Of a DNA stretch of 47,993 bases, positions 29,158-36,940 are shown piece by piece. Every line of letters begins with the position of its first letter. Positions within the stretch are counted from its first letter, which is position 1. The notes beneath the pieces are model-generated. The model saw only the letters and a list, made by a program, of their open reading frames with translations. It was not told where the DNA came from and did no database searches. This stretch comes from a virus. Location: positions 1-47,993 of IMG/VR virus record IMGVR_UViG_3300046736_000176, one strand, 5' to 3'. A program made the translations under genes and the position numbers.

Positions 29158-31992
29158 CTAGGCGTTGGGCGTGAAGTTGGGGCCGGGGACGACGACCGCC
29201 GGACCACCGCTCAGGGTCGCGGTATTGCCGTTGCCGCTCAGGTCTGTGAGGGTGGTCGCGGCACTGGTGAACTTATGGTACCAGGTCGGCGCAAGGCTCA
29301 ACCGGGTCACCATGTCCCTCCCCCGCGCGATGTCCTGGGTCTGGAACTGGCTCAGGATGCCGTTCATCTGAAACGCCAGGTGCAGGCGTCCGCCGAAGTA
29401 GCGGCCCGCCGGAGCCGCCCCAGACCACCGTCCACCGATCGTCGAGACCGCAGCCGGCGCGTTGAGCACGCCGACCGCAGCACTCAGCGTGTGGGAATGG
29501 AACAGGACGCGGACACCGTTGATCGGCGTGTAGTAGAAGTTGATCTTTCCCAGGGTACTGTCTTTTTCGAAAGTCCAGAGATAGTACGAGCCGTTGACGG
29601 TCGGCGTGACGGAGCTGGTGCTGGTGACCTGGAGATCGATCGACGTCGCGTTGTCGTCCAGGCACAGGGTTATCTTTTCAGGCGTGAGAGTGCTGCTGGC
29701 CTCCCAGAACAGGATGTTGATCGAGTGTGGATCCCCGTAGCCGCCGGTGCTCCAGATATACTGCGCCGCCGTCCCGGCGTTGTCGTCCATCGCCAGCATG
29801 AACCCGAGCGTCCAGTCGCCGCTCGGCAGGGTCATGCTGGCACTGTCCGGCATCGTGTAGGCCATGGCGGTTTCGTTGAACTGGACGGCATTGGAGGGAA
29901 CTTCGAACACCGGCCCTTCCGTCGTCGTGACGCCGCCGATGACGGACGCAGAGGCATTGGCAGCGGTGCCGCTGTTGGGAATCGGGGTCGTCAGGGTGTT
30001 GAGCCTGGTCAGGATGGCCGGACTTTTGTTGAGGTTCGTGATCAGGTCATTGCCGCCGACCAGACCTTCCATGTTCGCCTGGGTCAGCAGGCCGTCCAGT
30101 TTGAAGACGCTGTGCAGGCTGCCGTTGAGCCAGCGGTCGTTCGCCGCGATCGGGGGAGCCCTGGTCGAAAGTGCCGTCAGGACGGGGGGCGTGATCGATC
30201 CCAGCCCGGCGACGCTCAGAGACTTGTAAAGCGTCCGGGTACCGTTGATGGGCAGGATGTAGATGTTGATCAGCTCGGTCGCCTTGACGCGTTCGACGAT
30301 CCACAGCTTCCAGGCGGTGTCGAGGTTAGACGCGAGCACAGGTCCGGTGACGATGGACCCGGTTCCGCTGCCCCGGACGGCGCATTCCACGACGCTGCCG
30401 TTGCCCGAGGACGATGTTTCATAGACAAGGAGATTGAAGGTTTGCAGCCCGTTGTAGGATCCGCTCGAGATGATGTACTGGGAGGCGGTCCCGGCCGGGT
30501 TCTTGATGGAAACCCAGGCGCCGACGGTCCAGTCCGCGTCCGGGAAGTTCCAGCCGGTGGTGGCGGGGTAACGGATGAGCCCGGTCTCCCCGTCGAAGGT
30601 AAGGGCGGGATTGACAAAGCCGCCGACCTCGACCGCGCTCTGGACCGGCAGCATCAGCGGCTGCATCGCGTTTCCGGTCGTGAGTTCCTGGAAGGTCGTG
30701 TTGTCATAGACGGTGGATGTCTGGTCGAACCGGCCCCACTGATAATAGACATCAACAGCGCTTGAGGGATCAGCCGCCAGGGCGATGTCGATCGTGTTGG
30801 TGTTCAGGACAATGCTGGAGATCGCCAGGGCCGTGGCGTCGCTCTGGAGCGCGCCGCGCGGGTAGACCTGGAAGCCGGTCGCCTGGGTCCCCGCGTTGAT
30901 CTTGAGGGCAGTGCCGGAGCGGTGCTGGACGGCCAGGGTGACGGTCGGCCCTGCCCGCGTGACACCAGTGATGATCGGCCCAAGGCTGTTGGTATTGACC
31001 TCTCCCATGGAAAATAGCAGGGAGTGGGCATAGGTCGTTCCGATCTGTTCAGACCCGGAGGCGGTCTGATGGACATCGTCGGCCATCGAGATGTCCGGAC
31101 GCCATCCCAGGTTTACGGTTCCTGGATTTTCCGCGATATATTCGTAGTGCGCCTGCCTGATCTCCTGGATCTGGGCATCGGTGTCGGCGGCGGTGGTCTG
31201 GTGCATCAGCGGATAGACCGCGAACCGCTGGATCGCCGCGGCGGACTGCAAGCCGGATTTCAGCGCCGCCAGCCGGGTTTTGTAATTGGCCTTGGTTGTG
31301 ACGCCGACGTCTGAGGTTCCCTGGTGCCACAAGACTCCGGCGATTTCCCCGACGCTGGTCAGACGGGAGATCGCCGTGGTGTAGGCCGCGTCGGACACTT
31401 CCCAGTCAGAGATCGCCGTTCCCTCAACACTGACCTGGATGCAGGCCTGCGGCACGGTCGTGGTGGCTCTCATGCGATTGAGAAAGGTGATGGCGCCGTT
31501 GCCGTTCGTGCCGGCGGTGACGCCGGGGACGGTCCAGGTGGTCCCGGAGATGAAATAGACGGTTCGGGTATCCGGGGTGGGTGGGAAACTGGAGAGGGTA
31601 GACATGCGGGCTTGCTGGGACTGCCCGGCGAACATCCAGATATCACCGACGCCGAACTGGTTGACGGCGGTGTAAATGGCGGTCGTCTCCGCCGCGAGGC
31701 GATACTGGATCCTGTACCAGCCGCCCTGCGGCACGCTGAGGGTGCCCGACCAGGTATTGCCGGTTGGAGCGGCGGCGACGGTCGTCCAGGTCTTGGCCTC
31801 GACACTGGTGACGGCGTCGATCACGCGAGCGGATACGGCGCTGGCCGCACCGGTATAGGTGCCGGACAGGGGAACGAGGGAGACGCCGGAGGATCTTTGG
31901 TAGACCCGGTTGGCCGGAAGCTCGGCCGCCGCCACCCGCACGATCGCGGCGGTTTGCCGTCGGCGGGCGGCGACGGCGCCTCCGAGCATCAT
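29158..31992 (-). CDS. Tail spike with sialate O-acetylesterase-like SGNH domain and two lectin domains
   Basis: A 944-residue protein. Residues about 105-330 fit the sialate O-acetylesterase-like carbohydrate esterase fold: VGDIWMFAGQSQQARM with Ser125 as nucleophile in GQS, VEGTAISDWEVS, GVLWHQGTSDVG, and a SMADDVHQTASGSEQIG segment supplying the D-x-x-H pair (Asp306, His309). Residues about 460-650 and 710-925 are two LamG-like lectin domains (WTVGAWVSIKNPAGTASQYI; WTLGFMLAMDDNAGTAAQYI) that resemble each other. It probably removes O-acetyl groups from host O-antigen or capsule while the lectins hold the sugar. The ATG overlaps the stop of the preceding 138-residue gene. Confidence 0.85.
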   Translation of the reverse strand: MMLGGAVAARRRQTAAIVRVAAAELPANRVYQRSSGVSLVPLSGTYTGAASAVSARVIDAVTSVEAKTWTTVAAAPTGNTWSGTLSVPQGGWYRIQYRLAAETTAIYTAVNQFGVGDIWMFAGQSQQARMSTLSSFPPTPDTRTVYFISGTTWTVPGVTAGTNGNGAITFLNRMRATTTVPQACIQVSVEGTAISDWEVSDAAYTTAISRLTSVGEIAGVLWHQGTSDVGVTTKANYKTRLAALKSGLQSAAAIQRFAVYPLMHQTTAADTDAQIQEIRQAHYEYIAENPGTVNLGWRPDISMADDVHQTASGSEQIGTTYAHSLLFSMGEVNTNSLGPIITGVTRAGPTVTLAVQHRSGTALKINAGTQATGFQVYPRGALQSDATALAISSIVLNTNTIDIALAADPSSAVDVYYQWGRFDQTSTVYDNTTFQELTTGNAMQPLMLPVQSAVEVGGFVNPALTFDGETGLIRYPATTGWNFPDADWTVGAWVSIKNPAGTASQYIISSGSYNGLQTFNLLVYETSSSGNGSVVECAVRGSGTGSIVTGPVLASNLDTAWKLWIVERVKATELINIYILPINGTRTLYKSLSVAGLGSITPPVLTALSTRAPPIAANDRWLNGSLHSVFKLDGLLTQANMEGLVGGNDLITNLNKSPAILTRLNTLTTPIPNSGTAANASASVIGGVTTTEGPVFEVPSNAVQFNETAMAYTMPDSASMTLPSGDWTLGFMLAMDDNAGTAAQYIWSTGGYGDPHSINILFWEASSTLTPEKITLCLDDNATSIDLQVTSTSSVTPTVNGSYYLWTFEKDSTLGKINFYYTPINGVRVLFHSHTLSAAVGVLNAPAAVSTIGGRWSGAAPAGRYFGGRLHLAFQMNGILSQFQTQDIARGRDMVTRLSLAPTWYHKFTSAATTLTDLSGNGNTATLSGGPAVVVPGPNFTPNA

Positions 31993-32405
31993 GGTGCGGT
32001 ATCGCCGGTCAGGATGACCTGGGGAGCGGTCCCGGCGTTGGAAACGCAGAACAGATACGCGACGGCGTTCTGTCCGGCGGTGCGGGTGTGGTTGTCCCTG
32101 GACAGGACGGTGCCGCCGGTGGCGGCGACGACGGCGGCGCCAAGGCCGGTCTGGACGACCATCAGCTCGAAGCCGGCCGGAGTGTTGGAGGGGAGGGTAA
32201 CGGTCACGGCGGCGGCGGCACTGACGACGACCTTGCGCCGGTTGTCCAGCAGGGAGACGCTATAGGCGGCGGTGACCGGAATGAGGGACTGTGTGGTTCT
32301 ATCCTCGAAGGTATCTATCAAGTCGTGGATATCTGAGACCGAGGTGCCGGAGGCTGTCGCCAGCGGCATCTTGGCCTTTAGCCCGGCAATGGTATCGATC
32401 GCCAT
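31989..32405 (-). CDS. 138-residue fibre-associated protein, copy B
   Basis: A 138-residue protein nearly colinear with the gene at 33273-33689: both open MAIDTIAGLKAKMP, then a D-I-x-D-L-I-D-T segment, DNRR, VTLPxxxPxGxE and a closing AxAYLFxxxNxGxAPxV. The first 45 residues are helical and may form a coiled stalk; the rest is a beta-sandwich that could cap a fibre. A GGAG ribosome site lies seven bases before the ATG. The stop overlaps the esterase spike start, so it may be a co-translated partner. Confidence 0.78.
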   Translation of the reverse strand: MAIDTIAGLKAKMPLATASGTSVSDIHDLIDTFEDRTTQSLIPVTAAYSVSLLDNRRKVVVSAAAAVTVTLPSNTPAGFELMVVQTGLGAAVVAATGGTVLSRDNHTRTAGQNAVAYLFCVSNAGTAPQVILTGDTAP

Positions 32406-32481
32406 CAGGAGACTCCGACTGATGCAAGGTGGGTCCGAGTCGCGACAAATGGATCGGAGACAGTTTTAAATAATAGAGGTG

Positions 32482-32487
32482 ATTATA
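32482..32487 (-). promoter_or_regulatory. Possible promoter in the AT-rich gap
   Basis: Minus strand TATAAT in an unusually AT-rich 112-base gap (32406-32517). A TTGACT lies 28 bases upstream, too far for a normal spacer, so the -35 is unresolved. Confidence 0.3.
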
Positions 32488-32517
32488 CTTTTTAAACGAG
32501 TCTTTTACTTGGAGAAG

Positions 32518-33276
32518 TCAAGCCGTGACCTGGAGGAATATGTTGGATACGACTGCCGTTCCGGCAGCGGACCGCTGGTATTGCAACCAGGTTGTCGTGT
32601 TGGTCGCCCGGAATTCGTAGGTTAGGCTTCCGATGGCGTCGCTGAAAGTCGCCGTCTTCATCTGGTTGCCGCCGCTCGTGCTACCGATGACGCACTGGGT
32701 CGAATTGCCGGTGTTGACCCATCTGACCCGGTAGAGGGTCCCGGCGACGGTGGTAAGCTGCTGGCGGGCGGAGATGTTCGTGCCGGTCGCCGCGATCGTG
32801 ATCGCCCCGGTGGTCCCGTCGACGGTGACACCGGCGCTGATATTCGTCCATCCGGCGGGTGTGACAGCCGCCGTGTCGACCCAGGTGACGCCCTGAATGG
32901 TCTGGGCGACGATATTCGAGACGACGGTCGTCCCGGCGGAAGGGCGGGAGAATGTGATGTAAAGAACCGGCGCGGTGGCGGTCACGTCGAAGAAACTGTC
33001 TCCGGCAACCGCATGGCGATACTGGATGTTGCCGACGCTCGTGCCGAAATAGGCCTGGGTCCCGGTGGCTCCACTGTATGTCCAGGAGATGCGGTAGCGA
33101 TTTCCGATGATGGTTGGATGGCTTCCCCGGATATTGGTTGCCGTCGTGCCATAGGCGACGGAAATGGTCCTGGCATCCGGATCGAAGCTGTAGGCGCCGT
33201 CTCCGCCGCCGGTATTGAAGGTAGAGACATTGACCGGTGGATCGTTGGTGGCGATAAGCGCGCATCCCGGCATCAT
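32518..33276 (-). CDS. Beta-sandwich fibre protein with duplicated domain
   Basis: A 252-residue protein starting at ATG 33276, which overlaps the previous stop (TGATG). It has two similar halves, each ending in a strand pair: ISWTYSGATGTQAYFGTSVG ... ITFSRPSAGTTVVSNIVAQT and VRWVNTGNSTQCVIGSTSGG ... LQYQRSAAGTAVVSNIFLQV. Each half resembles a carbohydrate-binding-type jelly roll, and the second matches the N-terminal domain of the 21915-23069 protein. Likely a binding component of the fibre apparatus. A longer in-frame start at 33456 would run over the upstream gene. Confidence 0.75.
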   Translation of the reverse strand: MMPGCALIATNDPPVNVSTFNTGGGDGAYSFDPDARTISVAYGTTATNIRGSHPTIIGNRYRISWTYSGATGTQAYFGTSVGNIQYRHAVAGDSFFDVTATAPVLYITFSRPSAGTTVVSNIVAQTIQGVTWVDTAAVTPAGWTNISAGVTVDGTTGAITIAATGTNISARQQLTTVAGTLYRVRWVNTGNSTQCVIGSTSGGNQMKTATFSDAIGSLTYEFRATNTTTWLQYQRSAAGTAVVSNIFLQVTA

Positions 33277-33689
33277 GTCGAGGTCTGCCCGGAGAACGCG
33301 ACTTCCGGTGCCGATCCGGGATTGGCGTAGACGAACAGATAGGCCTGGGCATAGAGCCCGCCGGTCTTGACGTGGGTGTTCAGGTGGCGAAGATTTCCGC
33401 CGGTCACGGCTACCGTCACGGCCCCGGCGCCGAGCTGCATGATGACGCATTCCCAACCGACCGGCACGGAGTTGGGCAGGGTCAGAGTGACGGCGGTCGC
33501 GGAATTGAAGGTGATGCGGCGGCGATTGTCGGCCAAGGCTGCGGTATAGCTCGCCGTCTTGGCGAGAACCTGCTGGGAGGTCAGGTCCTCCATCGTGTCG
33601 ATCAGATCGTAGATATCGGCGACCGTGGTGCCGCCCGGCGTTGCGACCGGCATCTTGGCCTTAAGACCGGCGATGGTATCAATGGCCAT
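33273..33689 (-). CDS. 138-residue fibre-associated protein, copy A
   Basis: Paralogue of the 31989-32405 gene with the same length and plan: MAIDTIAGLKAKMPVATPGG, DIYDLIDTMEDLTSQQ, DNRRRITFNSATAVTLTLPN, then YLFVYANPGSAPEVAFSG. Its start overlaps the previous stop by one base and its stop overlaps the next ATG, so it is tightly coupled with its neighbours. Confidence 0.78.
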   Translation of the reverse strand: MAIDTIAGLKAKMPVATPGGTTVADIYDLIDTMEDLTSQQVLAKTASYTAALADNRRRITFNSATAVTLTLPNSVPVGWECVIMQLGAGAVTVAVTGGNLRHLNTHVKTGGLYAQAYLFVYANPGSAPEVAFSGQTST

Positions 33690-33889
33690 CAGATGAACTC
33701 CGTGGAAAACTCGGAAGAAAAGCTTGAAGGGCTGCCCGGCTCAACGTCTGCGGCCTGGCTGTCCACGTGGGGATAGGCTTCCCCCGGCTGCCATCCGGCG
33801 CGGCGCAGGCGGTTCCCTCTCGCTTCCCGGCTCGACTCTGCCGCCGCTGCGTAGCGGCTTCCGGCTGACGAAGTCCGTCGGGCAACCAT
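33689..33889 (-). CDS. Small basic protein ending in an EFS-EF motif
   Basis: A 66-residue protein rich in Arg, Ala and Ser (RRTSSAGSRYAAAAESSREA), ending SPSSFSSEFSTEFI. Both ends overlap neighbours by one base (TGATG at each side), good evidence that it is translated. The closing motif is shared with two of the large spike proteins. No known family. Confidence 0.6.
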   Translation of the reverse strand: MVARRTSSAGSRYAAAAESSREARGNRLRRAGWQPGEAYPHVDSQAADVEPGSPSSFSSEFSTEFI

Positions 33890-34296
33890 CAGGGGGTTTC
33901 TGAGGGCTGGTCGGCAGGCTCCACGGACTCTGAGAGCGGGACGACATCCTCGTCGGTCGGACCTTCTTCGGGCGCATCGTCCTTGGAGATCGCGGTGCCA
34001 GCATTGAGCGTAACAATGCGGGCTTCGCCCCCGGCAACTTCGATATCGAGGATACCGATGATCAGTTTTTCAGAAGCGCCGGGCAAGGCGTCTGCGATGG
34101 CGCGAACCTGAACCTGCCCGATCGGCCCGACTGTGATGACCTCGGCCGACATGGCGTCTTCCGCGGGCTTGACGACGACGATGCCGTCGACGCTGGTTTC
34201 CCAGGTCGGCTGGCCGTCGATCGGGGCGGTGTTGCCGTACTTGTCCGTATAGACGGCGGTCAGCGTGACCTGCTGGTCTGCTGTCAAAACGAGCAT
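33889..34296 (-). CDS. Ig-like virion protein
   Basis: A 135-residue protein. Residues about 5-95 look like a single bacterial Ig-like domain: LTADQQVTLTAVYTDKYGNT, PTWETSVDGIVVVKPAEDA, EVITVGPIGQVQVRAIADAL. The 'PxWxTSxxxIVVV' motif is typical of phage Ig-like surface domains that weakly bind carbohydrate. The acidic tail (APEEGPTDEDVVPLSESVEP) is probably disordered. It may decorate the capsid or tail surface. Stop overlaps the next start. Confidence 0.72.
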   Translation of the reverse strand: MLVLTADQQVTLTAVYTDKYGNTAPIDGQPTWETSVDGIVVVKPAEDAMSAEVITVGPIGQVQVRAIADALPGASEKLIIGILDIEVAGGEARIVTLNAGTAISKDDAPEEGPTDEDVVPLSESVEPADQPSETP

Positions 34297-34302
34297 GGGG
34301 TG

Positions 34303-34461
34303 CTATTCCTTGGGGGAAACCGGTCCGATCCTAAAGGTGCAGACCGGTTCCGTATCGGGGGACGGCGGGGCTTTGGATTTTAGAACGACCGTTACGCTGG
34401 CGCTCTCGATCTCACTTGACTCGATCAGCCGAGCCAGCATTCGACTGAGATCCTCCGACAT
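34303..34461 (-). CDS. 52-residue hypothetical protein
   Basis: ATG 34461 to TAG 34303; encodes MSEDLSRMLARLIESSEIES then ASVTVVLKSKAPPSPDTEPV and ends SPKE. A helix followed by a short strand. It fills the gap between two genes (11 bases from the previous stop, 6 to the next start) and has GAGG upstream, so it is likely real although short. Function unknown. Confidence 0.5.
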   Translation of the reverse strand: MSEDLSRMLARLIESSEIESASVTVVLKSKAPPSPDTEPVCTFRIGPVSPKE

Positions 34462-34472
34462 TGGCGACAGCC

Positions 34473-34838
34473 TCAGCTTTCTGGGCCGGCACCGTCACTC
34501 TTGGTCTTGCCCTTGACCGTGCGCTTGGCCGGATTGCTCGTGGTCGTGGTCCGTTCCGCCGTACCCTCATCGATGAGGACCGGCCGGTTGAAGGCGGGGG
34601 CGTTGGGATCCCGGTTGTAAACGGTGTCCCCGGTGTTGAGGACCTGCCCGGCAAGAACGGCGGGATGGTCGCTCAGGTCATGGACACCGCCGACGGTGCG
34701 CTGCGGCGCCTGGGGCGGCGTCACGATGGGCGGCGGCGGGCTGGGTTCCGTACGGGTCGGCTCCGGCTGTGGCTCCGGCTCCGGCTCCGGCTGGGGCTCC
34801 GGTACTGCCGGTTCGTTGTCAGGATCGGCCATCATCAC
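34473..34838 (-). CDS. Pro/Glu-rich low-complexity protein
   Basis: A 121-residue protein with a repetitive EPQPEPEPEPQPEPTRTEP region near its start, a proline run, then a short ordered segment (VHDLSDHPAVLAGQVLNTGD) and a basic tail (NPAKRTVKGKTKSDG). Its start overlaps the previous stop (ATGA). Probably an extended linker or surface protein of the virion; no enzymatic motif. Confidence 0.6.
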   Translation of the reverse strand: MMMADPDNEPAVPEPQPEPEPEPQPEPTRTEPSPPPPIVTPPQAPQRTVGGVHDLSDHPAVLAGQVLNTGDTVYNRDPNAPAFNRPVLIDEGTAERTTTTSNPAKRTVKGKTKSDGAGPES

Positions 34839-35680
34839 TTATCCTTCGATACGGTGCCGGGGACCGGAGTCGGCTGCGCCTTGGGTGCATCGACTGGCTT
34901 GGTCGCCGCCTCCTTGTTGGCTTCCGACGCGCTGGCCGCCACCTTTGGAGTTTCAACCGGCTTCGGTTCCGGCTTGGATTCCGACCGGGCGTCTGTCTTG
35001 GACTCAGACTTGGATGGCGGGCTGGAAGCGGCCTTCTCGGCCTTGCGGGCCTTGGCGTTCTCTTCCGTCGCCTCGAATGTCTCCGCCGTCGGCACGATCC
35101 GGCTCTCGTGCTTGTCCGCGATCTTGCCGACCGTCTCCGGCTTGTCGTCCTCCACCAGCTTGGTCGGCTTGGTGCGGGAGTTTTTCGAGACGCTGGTATC
35201 TGCGTCCGGACGGTCCTCGTAGGGTTCCGTGGCGCGGATACGGCCGTCGTGCTGGGGTGCCCGCGGATCCTCGTAGTCCTTGTACGCTTCCTCCTGGAGA
35301 GACTTCATGCCCTCGGTGGAGCGGTCCTGACCGGCCTCGTCGTGGTCGGGGATGGCCTTGACCTTGTCGTCCCGGAGATGGGCGTTCTGCAACTCGTTGC
35401 GGGCGGCATCTGAGAGAACACGAAGTTTGTTAAGTTCCGATTCCTTTGCGGCGGCGATTTCCCGCTCCCGGTCCGAACCGGACGGGATATTGACCAGCTT
35501 GCGGATATCCGGATAGGGCGGCGACGCCATGTCCGGAAGCTGATCCCTGGCAAAGGCGTTCAGTTCCTCGACGCTCATTTTCTGATTGAGCGGCTTGTTC
35601 TGGGCCTCGTCGTCCCTGGCCTTGGCGTCTGACAGCGCCTCAGCCTGACGGCGGGCGCGGTTAAAGCTGGTCGCACTCAT
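34835..35680 (-). CDS. Charged low-complexity protein downstream of capsid
   Basis: A 281-residue, highly charged protein: helical N-terminal half (SFNRARRQAEALSDAKARDD, NKLRVLSDAARNELQNAHLR) and a disordered Lys/Glu/Pro/Ala-rich C-terminal half (KAEKAASSPPSKSESKTDAR, KPEPKPVETPKVAASASEAN). It follows the major capsid gene by 68 bases. Could be a capsid-associated or internal protein; the family is not recognised. Confidence 0.65.
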   Translation of the reverse strand: MSATSFNRARRQAEALSDAKARDDEAQNKPLNQKMSVEELNAFARDQLPDMASPPYPDIRKLVNIPSGSDREREIAAAKESELNKLRVLSDAARNELQNAHLRDDKVKAIPDHDEAGQDRSTEGMKSLQEEAYKDYEDPRAPQHDGRIRATEPYEDRPDADTSVSKNSRTKPTKLVEDDKPETVGKIADKHESRIVPTAETFEATEENAKARKAEKAASSPPSKSESKTDARSESKPEPKPVETPKVAASASEANKEAATKPVDAPKAQPTPVPGTVSKDK

Positions 35681-35748
35681 GGTAGTGATCTCCTGACCGG
35701 CTGGATGGAAGGAAGCAGGGCCGGGGGATCCCAGCGCTGCCGCAACCC

Positions 35749-36732
35749 TTACGATGCCGCGCTGGTCAACCTATGGCGGTACAGCACCATCCTGATCGCC
35801 TTATTTTCATAGACACGGCTCCACGAAGCGCCAGTTGCGAGCACCGTGTTATCTGGACCGCCGCCAATGGCCGCACCGATGTAGCGAACGCCACGGGGGT
35901 GCAACACGAAGTGTCTCCTGTTGATGACATAATCCTCTCCTGCGAGTGAATCCCTGTCAGTTTCAACTTCTGTTAGCTTCGTGCCGGTCCCATCGGCATA
36001 TCCAATTGCACCTTCTCCGAAGAGGATCGTATCATATACGGCTGTGGCGCCACTTCCGGTTACAGTGACGCCATCGTCCACAATCACGCGCTTGCCCATC
36101 AGGAACGGCACCCGGACGGCGCTGTCCGAGAAGGTGACGTAGTCGATCATGTTGAGCTTGGCAAGTTGATTTTCTACCGCTGAGTGCAGGAGGACGGCAG
36201 CGACGCGATCCTTGGCGTCACCGAGCTTTTGGATGGCATCGAGGTAGCCAACGGCGGTAATGGCCTGACCGTTAGCAACCCCAGAGACATCATGCACGTT
36301 GCCAGACATCGACGCGGCTGCAAAAACCCCGGTCAAAATCGACTTGAGGGTCAACTGCATGTCCCGTGCCCACCATGCGGCAACAAGATCCCCGATCACA
36401 GAGGCCGGATCACTACCGCTGAGGGCGGCGGCCAACTCGTTTACGCCCCATGCCTTACCACGGGCCATGACGACGGACTGGTCCTGGGCGCTGGTGATCG
36501 GATTGACGCTCAGGGCGGCGCCGGTGGCGGACAGCACTTCCGACTGACCGGAGAGGTCCTGCCAGAACGGCATGTTGAGTGTATTGCCGCCGTCGCTGAC
36601 GAAACCGTTCAGGTCCGTGACGGGCTGCACAATACCGGAAGTCCACAATTGCGAGAGTTCAGCGGTCCTCTGTACAACGTAGGGGACCCAGCGCTCCGGC
36701 ACAATTATGTTCGATAGTCTCGTCGATGCCAT
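35749..36732 (-). CDS. Major capsid protein
   Basis: A 327-residue protein with the plan of HK97-fold phage coat proteins: STRLSNIIVPERWVPYVVQR and TAELSQLWTSGIVQPV at the N-terminus, then MARGKAWGVNELAAALSGSD (spine helix region), GYLDAIQKLGDAKDRVAAVL, VPFLMGKRVIVDDGVTVTG, the E-loop/A-domain style ILFGEGAIGYADG and a C-terminal VETDRDSLAGEDYVINRRHF. The 'R..W.VPY...RT.ELS.LW.SGI' opening is that of coat proteins assembled with a separate scaffold. GAGGA lies eight bases upstream. It follows the scaffold gene, with a highly structured gap between them. Confidence 0.9.
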   Translation of the reverse strand: MASTRLSNIIVPERWVPYVVQRTAELSQLWTSGIVQPVTDLNGFVSDGGNTLNMPFWQDLSGQSEVLSATGAALSVNPITSAQDQSVVMARGKAWGVNELAAALSGSDPASVIGDLVAAWWARDMQLTLKSILTGVFAAASMSGNVHDVSGVANGQAITAVGYLDAIQKLGDAKDRVAAVLLHSAVENQLAKLNMIDYVTFSDSAVRVPFLMGKRVIVDDGVTVTGSGATAVYDTILFGEGAIGYADGTGTKLTEVETDRDSLAGEDYVINRRHFVLHPRGVRYIGAAIGGGPDNTVLATGASWSRVYENKAIRMVLYRHRLTSAAS

Positions 36733-36804
36733 CTCGATTCCTCGGTGGGATGATCTGTGACTCGGACCAGGCGTCTGCTGGCCGACGGGAAATGCGGTGG
36801 AATA

Positions 36805-36894
36805 CAGCCCACCGGGCTGCTGCCCGGCGCCTCCGGCGCCGGGCCTCGAAGAGACGGCTCACTGGTTACCGCCCAGCCATGGTGGCTGCGGCGG
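36805..36894 (-). promoter_or_regulatory. Cluster of hairpins between scaffold and capsid genes
   Basis: The 208-base gap holds several perfect stems: 36805-36819 (CAGCCC-ACC-GGGCTG), 36822-36844 (ten-pair GCCCGGCGCC / GGCGCCGGGC with three-base loop) and 36869-36894 (CCGCC..AGCCA-TGG-TGGCT..GGCGG). An alternative stem, 36812-36827 (CCGGGC-TGCT-GCCCGG), is incompatible with the first two. No T tract follows, so this is not a simple terminator. Confidence 0.6.
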
Positions 36895-36940
36895 GCCATC
36901 GATCCGTGGGGAACGTTTGGTTGCTCGTCAGAAAGAAGGA

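Noticed and set aside
27892-30765. Plus-strand open frame of 957 codons
   Set aside because: It is antisense to two spike genes with clear protein families; GC-rich coding DNA often leaves such a frame open. No ribosome site or family motif.
12164-34000. Diversity-generating retroelement acting on the fibre genes
   Set aside because: No reverse transcriptase, template repeat or adenine-biased variable repeat was found.
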